A stretch of DNA of 7,988 nucleotides, taken from Glaciecola sp038744645 (GTDB lineage: Bacteria > Pseudomonadota > Gammaproteobacteria > Enterobacterales > Alteromonadaceae). The stretch spans positions 1 through 7,988 of the forward strand of contig JBCDMA010000187.1 in NCBI GenBank assembly GCA_038744645.1, in the 5' to 3' direction. How positions within the stretch are numbered: the first letter of the stretch is position 1; each line of letters opens with the position of its first letter. Shown in pieces: positions 1 through 5,928 of this stretch. The translations under genes were made by a program, and so were the position numbers. The notes under the pieces were generated by a model that was not told the origin of the DNA, did no database searches, and saw nothing but the letters and a program-made list of their open reading frames with translations.

Positions 1-28
1 GCCTTCTCTAACCACACTTATGGAAGGC
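1..28 (+). repeat. Leader inverted repeat overlapping the receptor RBS
   Basis: GCCTTC at 1-6 is the reverse complement of GAAGGC at 23-28, with a 16-nt loop. The right arm covers most of the predicted ribosome binding site. The window begins exactly at the left arm, so the stem could be longer. A 6-bp match can arise by chance. Confidence 0.3.
22..27 (+). promoter_or_regulatory. Ribosome binding site deciding the receptor start
   Basis: GGAAGG lies 7 nt before the ATG at 35 and 4 nt before the ATG at 32. It falls inside the coding sequence if translation began at the ATG at 20, which argues against that upstream start. Confidence 0.6.
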
Positions 29-34
29 GCAATG

Positions 35-2587
35 ATGGATTTTAAAAGGAAAAAAAGCGCGGTATTGATTGGACTGGCGCTAAGTATAAGTGTTGCAAAT
101 GCACAAGAAAATCAGCCCGAAAATCAAACTGATAACAATGAGGAATCGGTTGAAGTTATTGCAGTTTATGGTACACCCATCAGAGACAGTCAAGCGGCAG
201 CTATTGAAGCGAAACGCAACGCATATGTCGTATCTGATGTCTTGGCGGCCGATACTATTGGGCGATTTCCCGATCAGAATCTTGCCGACAGCTTAGGCCG
301 CATTCCTGGCTTGGCCATCGAGCGAGATCAGGGTCAAGCAAGGTTTATTAATTTTAGGGGCGCGCCCTTTGATTATACAAAAATCGCCTTTGATGGCATT
401 GACGTTTTAGGTGCTGAAGATGGCCGCACACCGCGATTTGACGCTTTCCCTTCAGTCATTACTTCTCAAATCGAAGTCAATAAAGCCATTACATCCGATA
501 TGCCCGGCGAATCCACAGTCGGCTTTATCAATATCCAAACGTTCAACCCGTTCGACAGGGAAGGTTTGTCTTTCACCGCGGAATTGGGACAAGGGCGCCA
601 ACAACTGGGTGATGTCGATATCGACAAATATAACGGTCGCCTGTCATATTCAGGTGAAAAATTTGGGTTGTTGGTTTTTGGGTCGCACAATCTGCGCGGA
701 AGGATCACGGACAACCGCGAATACGAATACGCTGATACCAATGGCGACGGCGCGGATGACAGTGTCGTCAACCTTGATTTTCGGTCGTATCGAGGAGAGC
801 GAGAAGACAACGCTTTTGGCGGACGCATCGAGTATCATTCCAACAGTAACCATACGTTTTTCTTATCTTCCTTATATTCGGAATTTATCGATCGCGAAGA
901 GCGCAATCAATTTGATTTTGACCTTACTGAACCCGTTGTATTAAATGGCTCTGCATATGTACCTGTGATTGTAGTAACCCGCCTGCTAGAAGACGGTAAA
1001 TACAATAACTCAACAACCACAAGCACGCTTGGTTACGACGGTGCATTCGATAAATGGGAGGTGTCCAGTCGGATCAACTATACCGAAACAGAAAATGAAA
1101 CTTTTCTGCCCATACCCTTCAGTGCTGGGGCAGTAGTGGGTGGCAGTGTCGATGTCGCAGATATCGAAAACCCACAGTTAACGCTCACCCAAGCAGGACT
1201 TCCTGATACGTCAGTTGATGTAAATGTGCTGGAATTTCCAGCAAACTTTGGATTGATATTTGCCGGGGATCTCGATACTGAAGCGACAAAATTCAAGCTG
1301 GATTTATCTACTGACATCACCGTTGCCGGACAAGACTCTACGCTTAAATTCGGCACTCAATTTGATACTCGTGAAGCCGTCGGTGGTGATACGCTCGTTT
1401 TTGGTGGTTTTCCTGACGAGGTTGCAATCAATGACTTTATAACAGATAACTTATGGTCATCAGATTTTGACAATACCATTGCTGGTCGTGATTTTGACAA
1501 TGCGGCGCTGGATGACGCATGGGATGCAGCGGCTGGCGGCAGGTCAGTCGAATTTGATGATGACTCTTTAATCTCAATCGAAGAAGACATCATTGCGCTA
1601 TATGCAATGGTAACCACCGACTACGATTGGGGCAGTTTGGTTTATGGCGTGAGGGTGGAGCAAACGGATTTCACGTCCTCTGGCACATTGTTAAATGACG
1701 ATGGCATAACATCATCCATTGAAGCGGGTAACGACTACACCAATATACTGCCTTCTGTGCATGCCAATATCGATTTGAATGAAGAGGTCAAGTTGCGCAT
1801 ATCAGCTTCTTCAGGCTTGTCGCGACCAACATACAGTGAAATTAGAGCGTCTCAATCCGTTGATCCAGTGACATTAGAGATCAGCGGAGGAAACCCAACA
1901 TTGGACCCCGAGGAATCAATCGGAGCAGATATCGCAATGGAGTGGTATTTTGCAGAAGCGAGTTTATTGTCAATTGGTGCTTACTATCGTGATATTGATT
2001 ATGTTATCTACCCTGGGACATCAACTGTCGATGGCTCGGTCTTTGCGCCTGGCTTGATCGCTCCCGGCACCGAAACCGCCTTTAATTCATTTTTCAATGG
2101 AGAAGACGGTCGCCTTAGCGGACTAGAACTGAACTTCTTGGGCACTGCCAGCAACTGGTTGCCCGAACCCTTTGATGGTTTGGGGTTAAGCGCAAATATC
2201 ACCTTTATTGACAGTGAATTTACCGCACCGTCATTGAACAACCAAACATTCTCGTTACCCGGAACCTCAGATACGATTTATAACGCTTCGATCTTCTATG
2301 AGAAGTTCGGCTTTTCAGCGCGGATTAATTATCAATATCGAGATGATTGGCTATCGACAACCGAAAATGACAGTTTGACCGAATTTTGGGCAGAAACAAC
2401 AAGAGTGGATTTCTCGCTTCGATATTCATTACCCAATGACATCAGTGGTATGAACATTACATTCGCGCTCAATGGCAACAATATTACCGACGAGCGAGAT
2501 GTGCGTTACATAAATTCGCGCGCGACACCTAATCAAGTGGAAGGGTTTGGACGACGCTGGGTCGCTTCAGTACGCGTTGATTACTAA
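35..2587 (+). CDS. TonB-dependent outer-membrane receptor
   Basis: This is a full-length TonB-dependent receptor of about 850 aa that should take up an unknown ligand across the outer membrane using energy from TonB/ExbBD. An in-frame ATG lies at 20, but GGAAGG at 22-27 sits 7 nt before the ATG at 35, so I start there (32 is also possible). That start gives a clean signal peptide: basic MDFKRKK, a hydrophobic core, and a likely cut after ANA (residue 23). A TonB-box-like VEVIAVYG follows at about 39-46. The plug domain comes next, with the family-typical stretches RFPDQNLADSLGRIPG and FINFRGAP, then a beta-barrel with many alternating-aromatic strands. The protein ends in the aromatic residue Tyr, as expected of a BAM-recognised barrel. 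The plug resembles the receptor class common in Xanthomonas, Caulobacter and Alteromonas (TIGR01782-like). Many of those are thought to import carbohydrates or other organic ligands, but nothing here identifies the ligand. The downstream secreted phosphatase is probably co-transcribed. Confidence 0.93.
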   Translation: MDFKRKKSAVLIGLALSISVANAQENQPENQTDNNEESVEVIAVYGTPIRDSQAAAIEAKRNAYVVSDVLAADTIGRFPDQNLADSLGRIPGLAIERDQGQARFINFRGAPFDYTKIAFDGIDVLGAEDGRTPRFDAFPSVITSQIEVNKAITSDMPGESTVGFINIQTFNPFDREGLSFTAELGQGRQQLGDVDIDKYNGRLSYSGEKFGLLVFGSHNLRGRITDNREYEYADTNGDGADDSVVNLDFRSYRGEREDNAFGGRIEYHSNSNHTFFLSSLYSEFIDREERNQFDFDLTEPVVLNGSAYVPVIVVTRLLEDGKYNNSTTTSTLGYDGAFDKWEVSSRINYTETENETFLPIPFSAGAVVGGSVDVADIENPQLTLTQAGLPDTSVDVNVLEFPANFGLIFAGDLDTEATKFKLDLSTDITVAGQDSTLKFGTQFDTREAVGGDTLVFGGFPDEVAINDFITDNLWSSDFDNTIAGRDFDNAALDDAWDAAAGGRSVEFDDDSLISIEEDIIALYAMVTTDYDWGSLVYGVRVEQTDFTSSGTLLNDDGITSSIEAGNDYTNILPSVHANIDLNEEVKLRISASSGLSRPTYSEIRASQSVDPVTLEISGGNPTLDPEESIGADIAMEWYFAEASLLSIGAYYRDIDYVIYPGTSTVDGSVFAPGLIAPGTETAFNSFFNGEDGRLSGLELNFLGTASNWLPEPFDGLGLSANITFIDSEFTAPSLNNQTFSLPGTSDTIYNASIFYEKFGFSARINYQYRDDWLSTTENDSLTEFWAETTRVDFSLRYSLPNDISGMNITFALNGNNITDERDVRYINSRATPNQVEGFGRRWVASVRVDY

Positions 2588-2597
2588 TGTTTGATCA

Positions 2598-2630
2598 CGC
2601 GCGTTTTATGTGTAATGACATACACGCGCG
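2598..2630 (+). repeat. Imperfect hairpin between receptor and phosphatase genes
   Basis: CGCGCGTTTTATG (2598-2610) pairs imperfectly with CATACACGCGCG (2619-2630) around an 8-nt loop. The outer 7 bp are perfect and GC-rich, and 4 bp pair next to the loop. No T-run follows, so it is not a classical terminator. It may stabilise the receptor mRNA or lower expression of the downstream gene. Confidence 0.5.
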
Positions 2631-2648
2631 AAATTCAAGGAGCAAAAA

Positions 2649-3761
2649 ATGAAACAGTTTTTTTATAGCATCATCGTCTTTATAGGTATTAGCAGTTTTG
2701 CAATTGATCTTCAGGCAGCTGAAATATCCAATGTTGAAGTTACCAATGGCGAAACAGCTGCTGACTACGTGATCACGTGGAGAACTATGCCAGCAGACGC
2801 CAAGGTGTCCGTTGAGTGGTCGTACGATCCTGACTTTGTTGCGGGTGAAGGGACAAAAATCACAGAAACGCAAAAGAATCAGCTGAGTTGGAAAGCTGGC
2901 GGTGAAAATAAACGCCGATATTTTGTAATCTCCTCTGATTCTGGTTCTGCAGTTAAGACGGCTGCGAGGTTATTACCTCTAGAAGGCGGGCGCAATTTTA
3001 GGGATCTTGGAGGATACAAAACGACAGATGGACGCACGGTGAAATGGGGACATGTCTTTCGTTCAGGCGTTATGCACTCGTTGACTAGCAGTGATTATGA
3101 TTATTTATCAGGGCTTGGCATACGCACAATCTGTGACTTTAGAGACAAGCGCGAAAGAGAAAACGAACCGACGAATTGGCAAGCAGGCGACCTGGACTAC
3201 CAAGTTTTTGCCGATCCACCAGAAAGAGATCCTAGAGAAAACCCGATGTTTGCAACGCTGCTCGATCCTGAGTCAAATCCCAATGATGTCAAGCTTGCTA
3301 TGGCAGAGGGATATTCTCATATTGTCAAAGCAGAAAAAGAAGGCTACACGGCAATGTTTGCAGAATTGGTTGAAGGCAATATACCGTTGGCATTTAACTG
3401 CTCGGCTGGCAAAGATAGAGCGGGCACTGCTGCAGCACTGGTACTCACTGCATTGGGTGTTGATGAAGAAACCGTGGTGCATGATTATCAATTATCAGAT
3501 GACTATGTGGATTTTGCTGCGGAATTTATGAGTCCGGAGAACAGAGCTGAAGCGCTGGCTGAAGAAGACCACCCCTATGCGTTTCTGTTTAAGTTACCAG
3601 AAGAAAAAGTTGCTCCGCTGCTTTCCTCCGACCCGATATTCATTGAAACAAGCTTTGCAGATTTAACAGAAGAATATGGCAGCGTGCTGAATTTCATCCA
3701 GACTGAGCTCGACGTAAGTGAGCAGGACTTAACAACACTTCGAGAGAGGCTCTTGTTCTAG
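2649..3761 (+). CDS. Secreted tyrosine-phosphatase-family protein
   Basis: This is a 370-aa exported protein of the Y_phosphatase3-like class (Cys-dependent tyrosine/serine phosphatases). It starts at ATG 2649 with AAGGAG (2637-2642) 6 nt upstream. Residues 1-23 form a signal peptide (hydrophobic run, cut near LQA/AE). Residues of about 25-105 look like a small beta-sandwich, similar to fibronectin-III or the N-domain of purple acid phosphatases. The catalytic domain starts around 110 with GGRNFRDLGGY (Arg115 onward), followed by VFRSG and CDFRDKRE. The P-loop is Cys251-S-A-G-K-D-Arg257, fitting CX5R. The residues flanking the P-loop are unusual: Asn250 replaces the usual His, and Ala258 replaces the usual Thr/Ser. 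It should hydrolyse phosphomonoesters in the periplasm or at the cell surface by a phosphocysteine intermediate. The substrate (protein, lipid, sugar or inositol phosphate) is unknown. It lies 61 nt after the receptor and is probably in the same operon. Confidence 0.88.
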   Translation: MKQFFYSIIVFIGISSFAIDLQAAEISNVEVTNGETAADYVITWRTMPADAKVSVEWSYDPDFVAGEGTKITETQKNQLSWKAGGENKRRYFVISSDSGSAVKTAARLLPLEGGRNFRDLGGYKTTDGRTVKWGHVFRSGVMHSLTSSDYDYLSGLGIRTICDFRDKRERENEPTNWQAGDLDYQVFADPPERDPRENPMFATLLDPESNPNDVKLAMAEGYSHIVKAEKEGYTAMFAELVEGNIPLAFNCSAGKDRAGTAAALVLTALGVDEETVVHDYQLSDDYVDFAAEFMSPENRAEALAEEDHPYAFLFKLPEEKVAPLLSSDPIFIETSFADLTEEYGSVLNFIQTELDVSEQDLTTLRERLLF

Positions 3762-3844
3762 GCTATCCAGTGCTCGGATAATCTTATTCTTAGTTTGGAG
3801 CGCGCCAACAATTATTGCACTGCGGTGCGTCTTATGGGGATTGA

Positions 3845-3870
3845 ATGGGTGCATGTTCTAGTGCACCCAT
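3845..3870. repeat. Perfect 9-bp inverted repeat
   Basis: ATGGGTGCA (3845-3853) and TGCACCCAT (3862-3870) are perfect reverse complements separated by 8 nt. The repeat lies in the gap between the convergent phosphatase and nif units. No T-run follows on either strand, so on its own it is a weak terminator. It could be part of a tandem 3'-end structure with the hairpin at 3900, or a protein-binding site. Confidence 0.6.
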
Positions 3871-3899
3871 GCCTGATATTTACCGGCACATTAAAATAT

Positions 3900-3941
3900 G
3901 TCCTGAAAGTGGTTATACCCTCAGGACCTTTTGTCTTTTTT
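3900..3941 (+). terminator. Intrinsic terminator between convergent units
   Basis: GTCCTGA (3900-3906) pairs with TCAGGAC (3921-3927), and an inner GGT/ACC (3911-3919 region) extends the stem. It is followed by a T-rich tail at 3929-3941 (TTTTGTCTTTTTT). This is a good rho-independent terminator for the phosphatase transcript. On the other strand the tail is ATATTTTAA, so it may also stop the nif operon, less efficiently. Confidence 0.75.
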
Positions 3942-3965
3942 GCCAAAATTTTTCGTCTTTACGAG

Positions 3966-4226
3966 CTACAAATCTATTGAAGTTAGACCTGACGAAGCGC
4001 CGTATTCAGATGGCGTCTGCGCCTTTACGCTCAATGCATGAAGCTCACCTGACTTTAGTTGCTCGGCAAACAATCCCAGCACGGCTTGTTGCCGCTTGAC
4101 CGGCATCATACCTTGGAAATGACTGCTAACCACAGTAACTTGAAAGTTGCAATCAGCGCCGGAAGTAATGACTTCTGCGTCTGCGAACGACGCAAGTATA
4201 ATGCTTGCGATATCTTGTTTTTGCAT
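3966..4226 (-). CDS. BolA/IbaG-family protein in the nif operon
   Basis: This is an 86-aa BolA-family protein closest in pattern to E. coli IbaG (YrbA); it aligns without gaps over the first 70 residues from memory. Visible family features are NFQV (27-30), the SHFQGMMPVKRQQAV block (35-49) and the C-terminal LHALSVKAQTP (62-72), whose His63 matches the His that binds a shared [2Fe-2S] cluster in BolA-monothiol-glutaredoxin heterodimers. Cys26 sits in the variable loop, where several BolA proteins carry a second cluster ligand. The start is firm: AAGGAGG lies 7 nt upstream. It is the last gene of the nif run, 20 nt after the glutaredoxin gene, so the two are almost certainly co-expressed. I infer that the pair forms a [2Fe-2S] complex that helps deliver or sense iron-sulfur during nitrogenase maturation. 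The chromosome probably has a separate housekeeping ibaG or bolA. Confidence 0.88.
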   Translation of the reverse strand: MQKQDIASIILASFADAEVITSGADCNFQVTVVSSHFQGMMPVKRQQAVLGLFAEQLKSGELHALSVKAQTPSEYGASSGLTSIDL

Positions 4227-4233
4227 TTGACTG

Positions 4234-4240
4234 CCTCCTT
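4234..4240 (-). promoter_or_regulatory. Strong ribosome binding site of the BolA gene
   Basis: On the minus strand this reads AAGGAGG, fully complementary to the 16S anti-SD, with 7 nt to the ATG. It is the strongest ribosome site in the operon and suggests high translation of the BolA gene. Confidence 0.7.
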
Positions 4241-4246
4241 ACCACA

Positions 4247-4576
4247 CTAATCATTCGTTTCTTCAACAGAAGCTAACAAAGTGGCCAAAGAGCCATCCTT
4301 TGTCATTTCAACGACGATGTCGCAGCCGCCGACGAGCTCGCCATTAACGAATAATTGCGGGAAAGTAGGCCAGTTTGATACGGATGGTAATCTTTCACGA
4401 ATAAACGGATTCGCTAACACGTTCACATAGTTGAACGGTGCACCAGTAGACTTAACGCACTTGACGGTTTCGGCTGAATAACCGCACTCAGGATTTTCAG
4501 GCGTGCCCTTCATGTAGAGCAGGATGGGATTTTGTGCAATTTGTGCACGTATTTTTGTTTCTGTTGAATTACTCAT
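4247..4576 (-). CDS. Monothiol glutaredoxin, Grx4/Grx5-nif type
   Basis: This is a 109-aa monothiol (CGFS-type) glutaredoxin. Such proteins hold a glutathione-ligated [2Fe-2S] cluster as a homodimer, or with a BolA partner, and pass it to target proteins. It shows the near-universal N-terminal NPILLYMKGTP (16-26), the active site CGYS (31-34, with Tyr in place of Phe), WPTFPQLFVNGELVGGCDI and a short acidic end. Length fits the E. coli Grx4 family (about 115 aa). An in-frame ATG at 4585 would add three residues, but the AAAGG at 4586-4590 abuts it, whereas it is 9 nt from the ATG at 4576, so I start there. It lies about 30 nt after the rhodanese-like gene and 20 nt before bolA. By position it corresponds to grx5nif of the A. 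vinelandii nifB cluster; I infer a nitrogenase-specific Fe-S carrier. Confidence 0.93.
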   Translation of the reverse strand: MSNSTETKIRAQIAQNPILLYMKGTPENPECGYSAETVKCVKSTGAPFNYVNVLANPFIRERLPSVSNWPTFPQLFVNGELVGGCDIVVEMTKDGSLATLLASVEETND

Positions 4577-4585
4577 GACATTCAT

Positions 4586-4590
4586 CCTTT
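4586..4590 (-). promoter_or_regulatory. Ribosome binding site deciding the glutaredoxin start
   Basis: On the minus strand this reads AAAGG. It touches the ATG at 4585 but sits 9 nt from the ATG at 4576, which favours the shorter protein. Confidence 0.55.
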
Positions 4591-4606
4591 GTGATGCCGC
4601 ACGGTA

Positions 4607-5374
4607 TTAAAGTAGCGCGTTGTTTGAATAGTTTTTGCGCGCTATTCTGTGCAGTTTTTGATAATACTTGGTGCGTCTAGCCGGCCTGTGCATTTTGCGC
4701 AGAGAGCCGGCCGTTAAGCAGCTTGATAGTTCAGCTTTTACGTCGTCGTTACAGATAGCGTAGTGAAGCGCGGTAAAGCCAAATCGATTGCGGTTTTCGA
4801 CTTCAACATCGGCGTTTACAAGTGCTTTAATGCAATCCATGTTTTGTCCAGTGAGTGCATAAAACAACGCGTTATTACCCTGAATATCTTTAAGGTTCGG
4901 ATTCGCGCCTGCATCTATAAGGTCGTTAACGATGGTGTTGAGTCCGTCCTTAACTGCAAGCATCAATGGTGTCATTTGATCGCTGTTTATACGGGCGTTG
5001 ATATCAGCATTCATTATCCTGTTTGCCATCAACCAAGCATGGCCCTGGGTGGACAGTGGGAATATGGCTTCTGGACGACTGGTCCATGCTGAATAGCCAC
5101 CATTGACACTAAAGCAATTGATAAATCCCAAGTCGACAAACAGATGCGCCACATCTTGGCTCGTGTTACCGCTATAACTGTAGAATATGATGGTGGCGTT
5201 TTTAGGGGTATTGCCAATCATCATGTTTAGCAAAGCATCTGTTAGATGCACAGCTCTTGGGTGATGACATATCGCGTAATCTTCTTCTTTTCTCGTATCA
5301 AGGAGAATTGCCGACGCATTTGATGATAATAAGGTGTCTGCCTGCGTTGCTGATACTAGATTGATGTGACTCAT
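4607..5374 (-). CDS. rhdN: Rhodanese-like/ankyrin fusion, RhdN-like, catalytic Cys replaced by Ser
   Basis: This 255-aa protein has three parts. Residues 1-105 form a rhodanese fold, with LLDTRKEEDY (24-33), HHPRAVHL (37-44) and the C-terminal NGGYSAW (91-97). The active-site loop reads Y-S-Y-S-G-N-T-S, which lines up with C-Y-H-G-N-S-S of E. coli GlpE. The sulfur-carrying Cys is therefore Ser66 (codon AGT, 5177-5179), and ordinary sulfurtransferase activity is not expected. Residues of about 131-223 form three ankyrin repeats (TPLMLAV, NALFYAL, TALHYAI). Residues 225-249 are strongly basic. Start: an ATG at 5392 exists, but the ATG at 5374 overlaps the nifQ stop (ATGA) and has GGAG 7 nt upstream, so it is preferred and translation is probably coupled to nifQ. 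The position matches rhdN of Azotobacter. A role as a binding scaffold rather than an enzyme is inferred. Confidence 0.85.
   Translation of the reverse strand: MSHINLVSATQADTLLSSNASAILLDTRKEEDYAICHHPRAVHLTDALLNMMIGNTPKNATIIFYSYSGNTSQDVAHLFVDLGFINCFSVNGGYSAWTSRPEAIFPLSTQGHAWLMANRIMNADINARINSDQMTPLMLAVKDGLNTIVNDLIDAGANPNLKDIQGNNALFYALTGQNMDCIKALVNADVEVENRNRFGFTALHYAICNDDVKAELSSCLTAGSLRKMHRPARRTKYYQKLHRIARKNYSNNALL
4680..4711. repeat. GC-rich inverted repeat inside the 3' end of the rhodanese-like gene
   Basis: GCCGGC occurs at 4680-4685 and 4706-4711. Between them, CTGTGC and GCGCAG nearly pair around ATTTT, giving a stem of 6 + 6 bp with a 3-nt bulge; one inner pair is G-U on the + strand and a C/A mismatch on the transcribed nif strand. 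It lies at the junction of the last ankyrin repeat and the basic tail. No T-run follows. Confidence 0.4.
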
Positions 5375-5928
5375 ATTTCGTCTCCAAAACATTCATTGTA
5401 GGTGGGACAGGTTTCGCAACTCGGAGAGCGACAAATAAAGTGGCCTCCTTCCTCACAAAGCTGTCGATACAAAAACTTCTTCCATCGCATATTCTTGCTG
5501 TTTTTTGCCGCTAAACTTGGAAACACCGAGTCCATCAATTCACTCAAAGACTCCCTATCGGGTAATCCAAGATCTTGCCAAAGGTGGTGGCTTCCCATGC
5601 ACGCGACTGCTATTACTTTCGCCATCCATAGCGTTTTGTTAGTTGTTTTAGTTGTATGTTGTGTCAATAAATCAATCAGCTCTTTACACTCATCAAGCCT
5701 GAGTTCAAGGAGCTCTTCTCTCGTATTGGAACTGCTAATGCAGTAACTCTTTTGTGCAATTTCTTCAATCTCGTTCGCTGTGCTAATCAGTGCCGCAAAT
5801 TCCAAATCATTCAAACCAAGCTTTGCAGGCAAAGCACTGATCCCCTTTCGTTGACCCAATAGGATCAGCGTAAACCAGTAGGCTTCATCTTTTATTATTT
5901 GTGAACGACTTGTCTGCGCGCGAATCAA
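5371..5928 (-). CDS. nifQ: NifQ, molybdenum supply for FeMo-cofactor
   Basis: This is a 185-aa NifQ. NifQ binds a Mo-Fe-S cluster and delivers molybdenum to NifEN/NifH for FeMo-cofactor assembly, in the cytoplasm. Visible signatures are VACMGSHHLWQDLGL in the middle, WKKFLYRQLCEE near the end, and the cluster-binding C-terminal motif CX4CX2CX5C with Cys166, 171, 174 and 180, all intact, just before the end of the protein. Length fits the family. The start is a TTG at 5928; no ATG occurs before the conserved core, and AAGG (5938-5941) lies 9 nt upstream. The first bases overlap the nifO stop (TTGA), and the stop overlaps the next start (ATGA), so three consecutive genes are linked by 4-nt overlaps. 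The weak start codon suggests lower yield than its neighbours. Confidence 0.94.
   Translation of the reverse strand: MIRAQTSRSQIIKDEAYWFTLILLGQRKGISALPAKLGLNDLEFAALISTANEIEEIAQKSYCISSSNTREELLELRLDECKELIDLLTQHTTKTTNKTLWMAKVIAVACMGSHHLWQDLGLPDRESLSELMDSVFPSLAAKNSKNMRWKKFLYRQLCEEGGHFICRSPSCETCPTYNECFGDEI
5382..5385 (-). promoter_or_regulatory. Ribosome binding site of the rhodanese-like gene, inside nifQ
   Basis: On the minus strand this reads GGAG, 7 nt before the ATG at 5374, whose last bases form the nifQ stop. It supports the shorter start and translational coupling. Confidence 0.55.

Larger units (their letters stand above)
3762..3965. other. Convergent intergenic region
   Basis: This 204-bp gap lies between the 3' ends of the phosphatase and BolA genes. 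Apart from the inverted repeat at 3845-3870 and the terminator at 3900-3941, I see no gene. Short open frames here have no recognisable product and no ribosome binding site. Confidence 0.6.

Noticed and set aside
411..944. Open frames inside the receptor gene on both strands (for example 411-944 + and 466-828 -)
   Set aside because: They overlap a clear receptor coding region, lack ribosome sites, and their products show no family features.
1681..1697. TGGCAC at 1681 resembling the -24 element of a sigma-54 promoter
   Set aside because: The -12 element TTGC is missing at the right spacing, and it lies inside the receptor gene with no target downstream.
3091..3531. 146-aa open frame within the phosphatase gene
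   Set aside because: It is an out-of-frame shadow of the phosphatase domain, including its P-loop.
3795..4099. Short + strand open frames across the convergent gap and bolA
   Set aside because: They run through the terminator and antisense to a convincing BolA gene; no ribosome site or recognisable product.
4680..4711. GC-rich hairpin considered as an attenuator or terminator between the rhodanese-like and glutaredoxin genes
   Set aside because: It is inside coding sequence, has no T-run, and carries a mismatch on the transcribed strand; kept only as a repeat.
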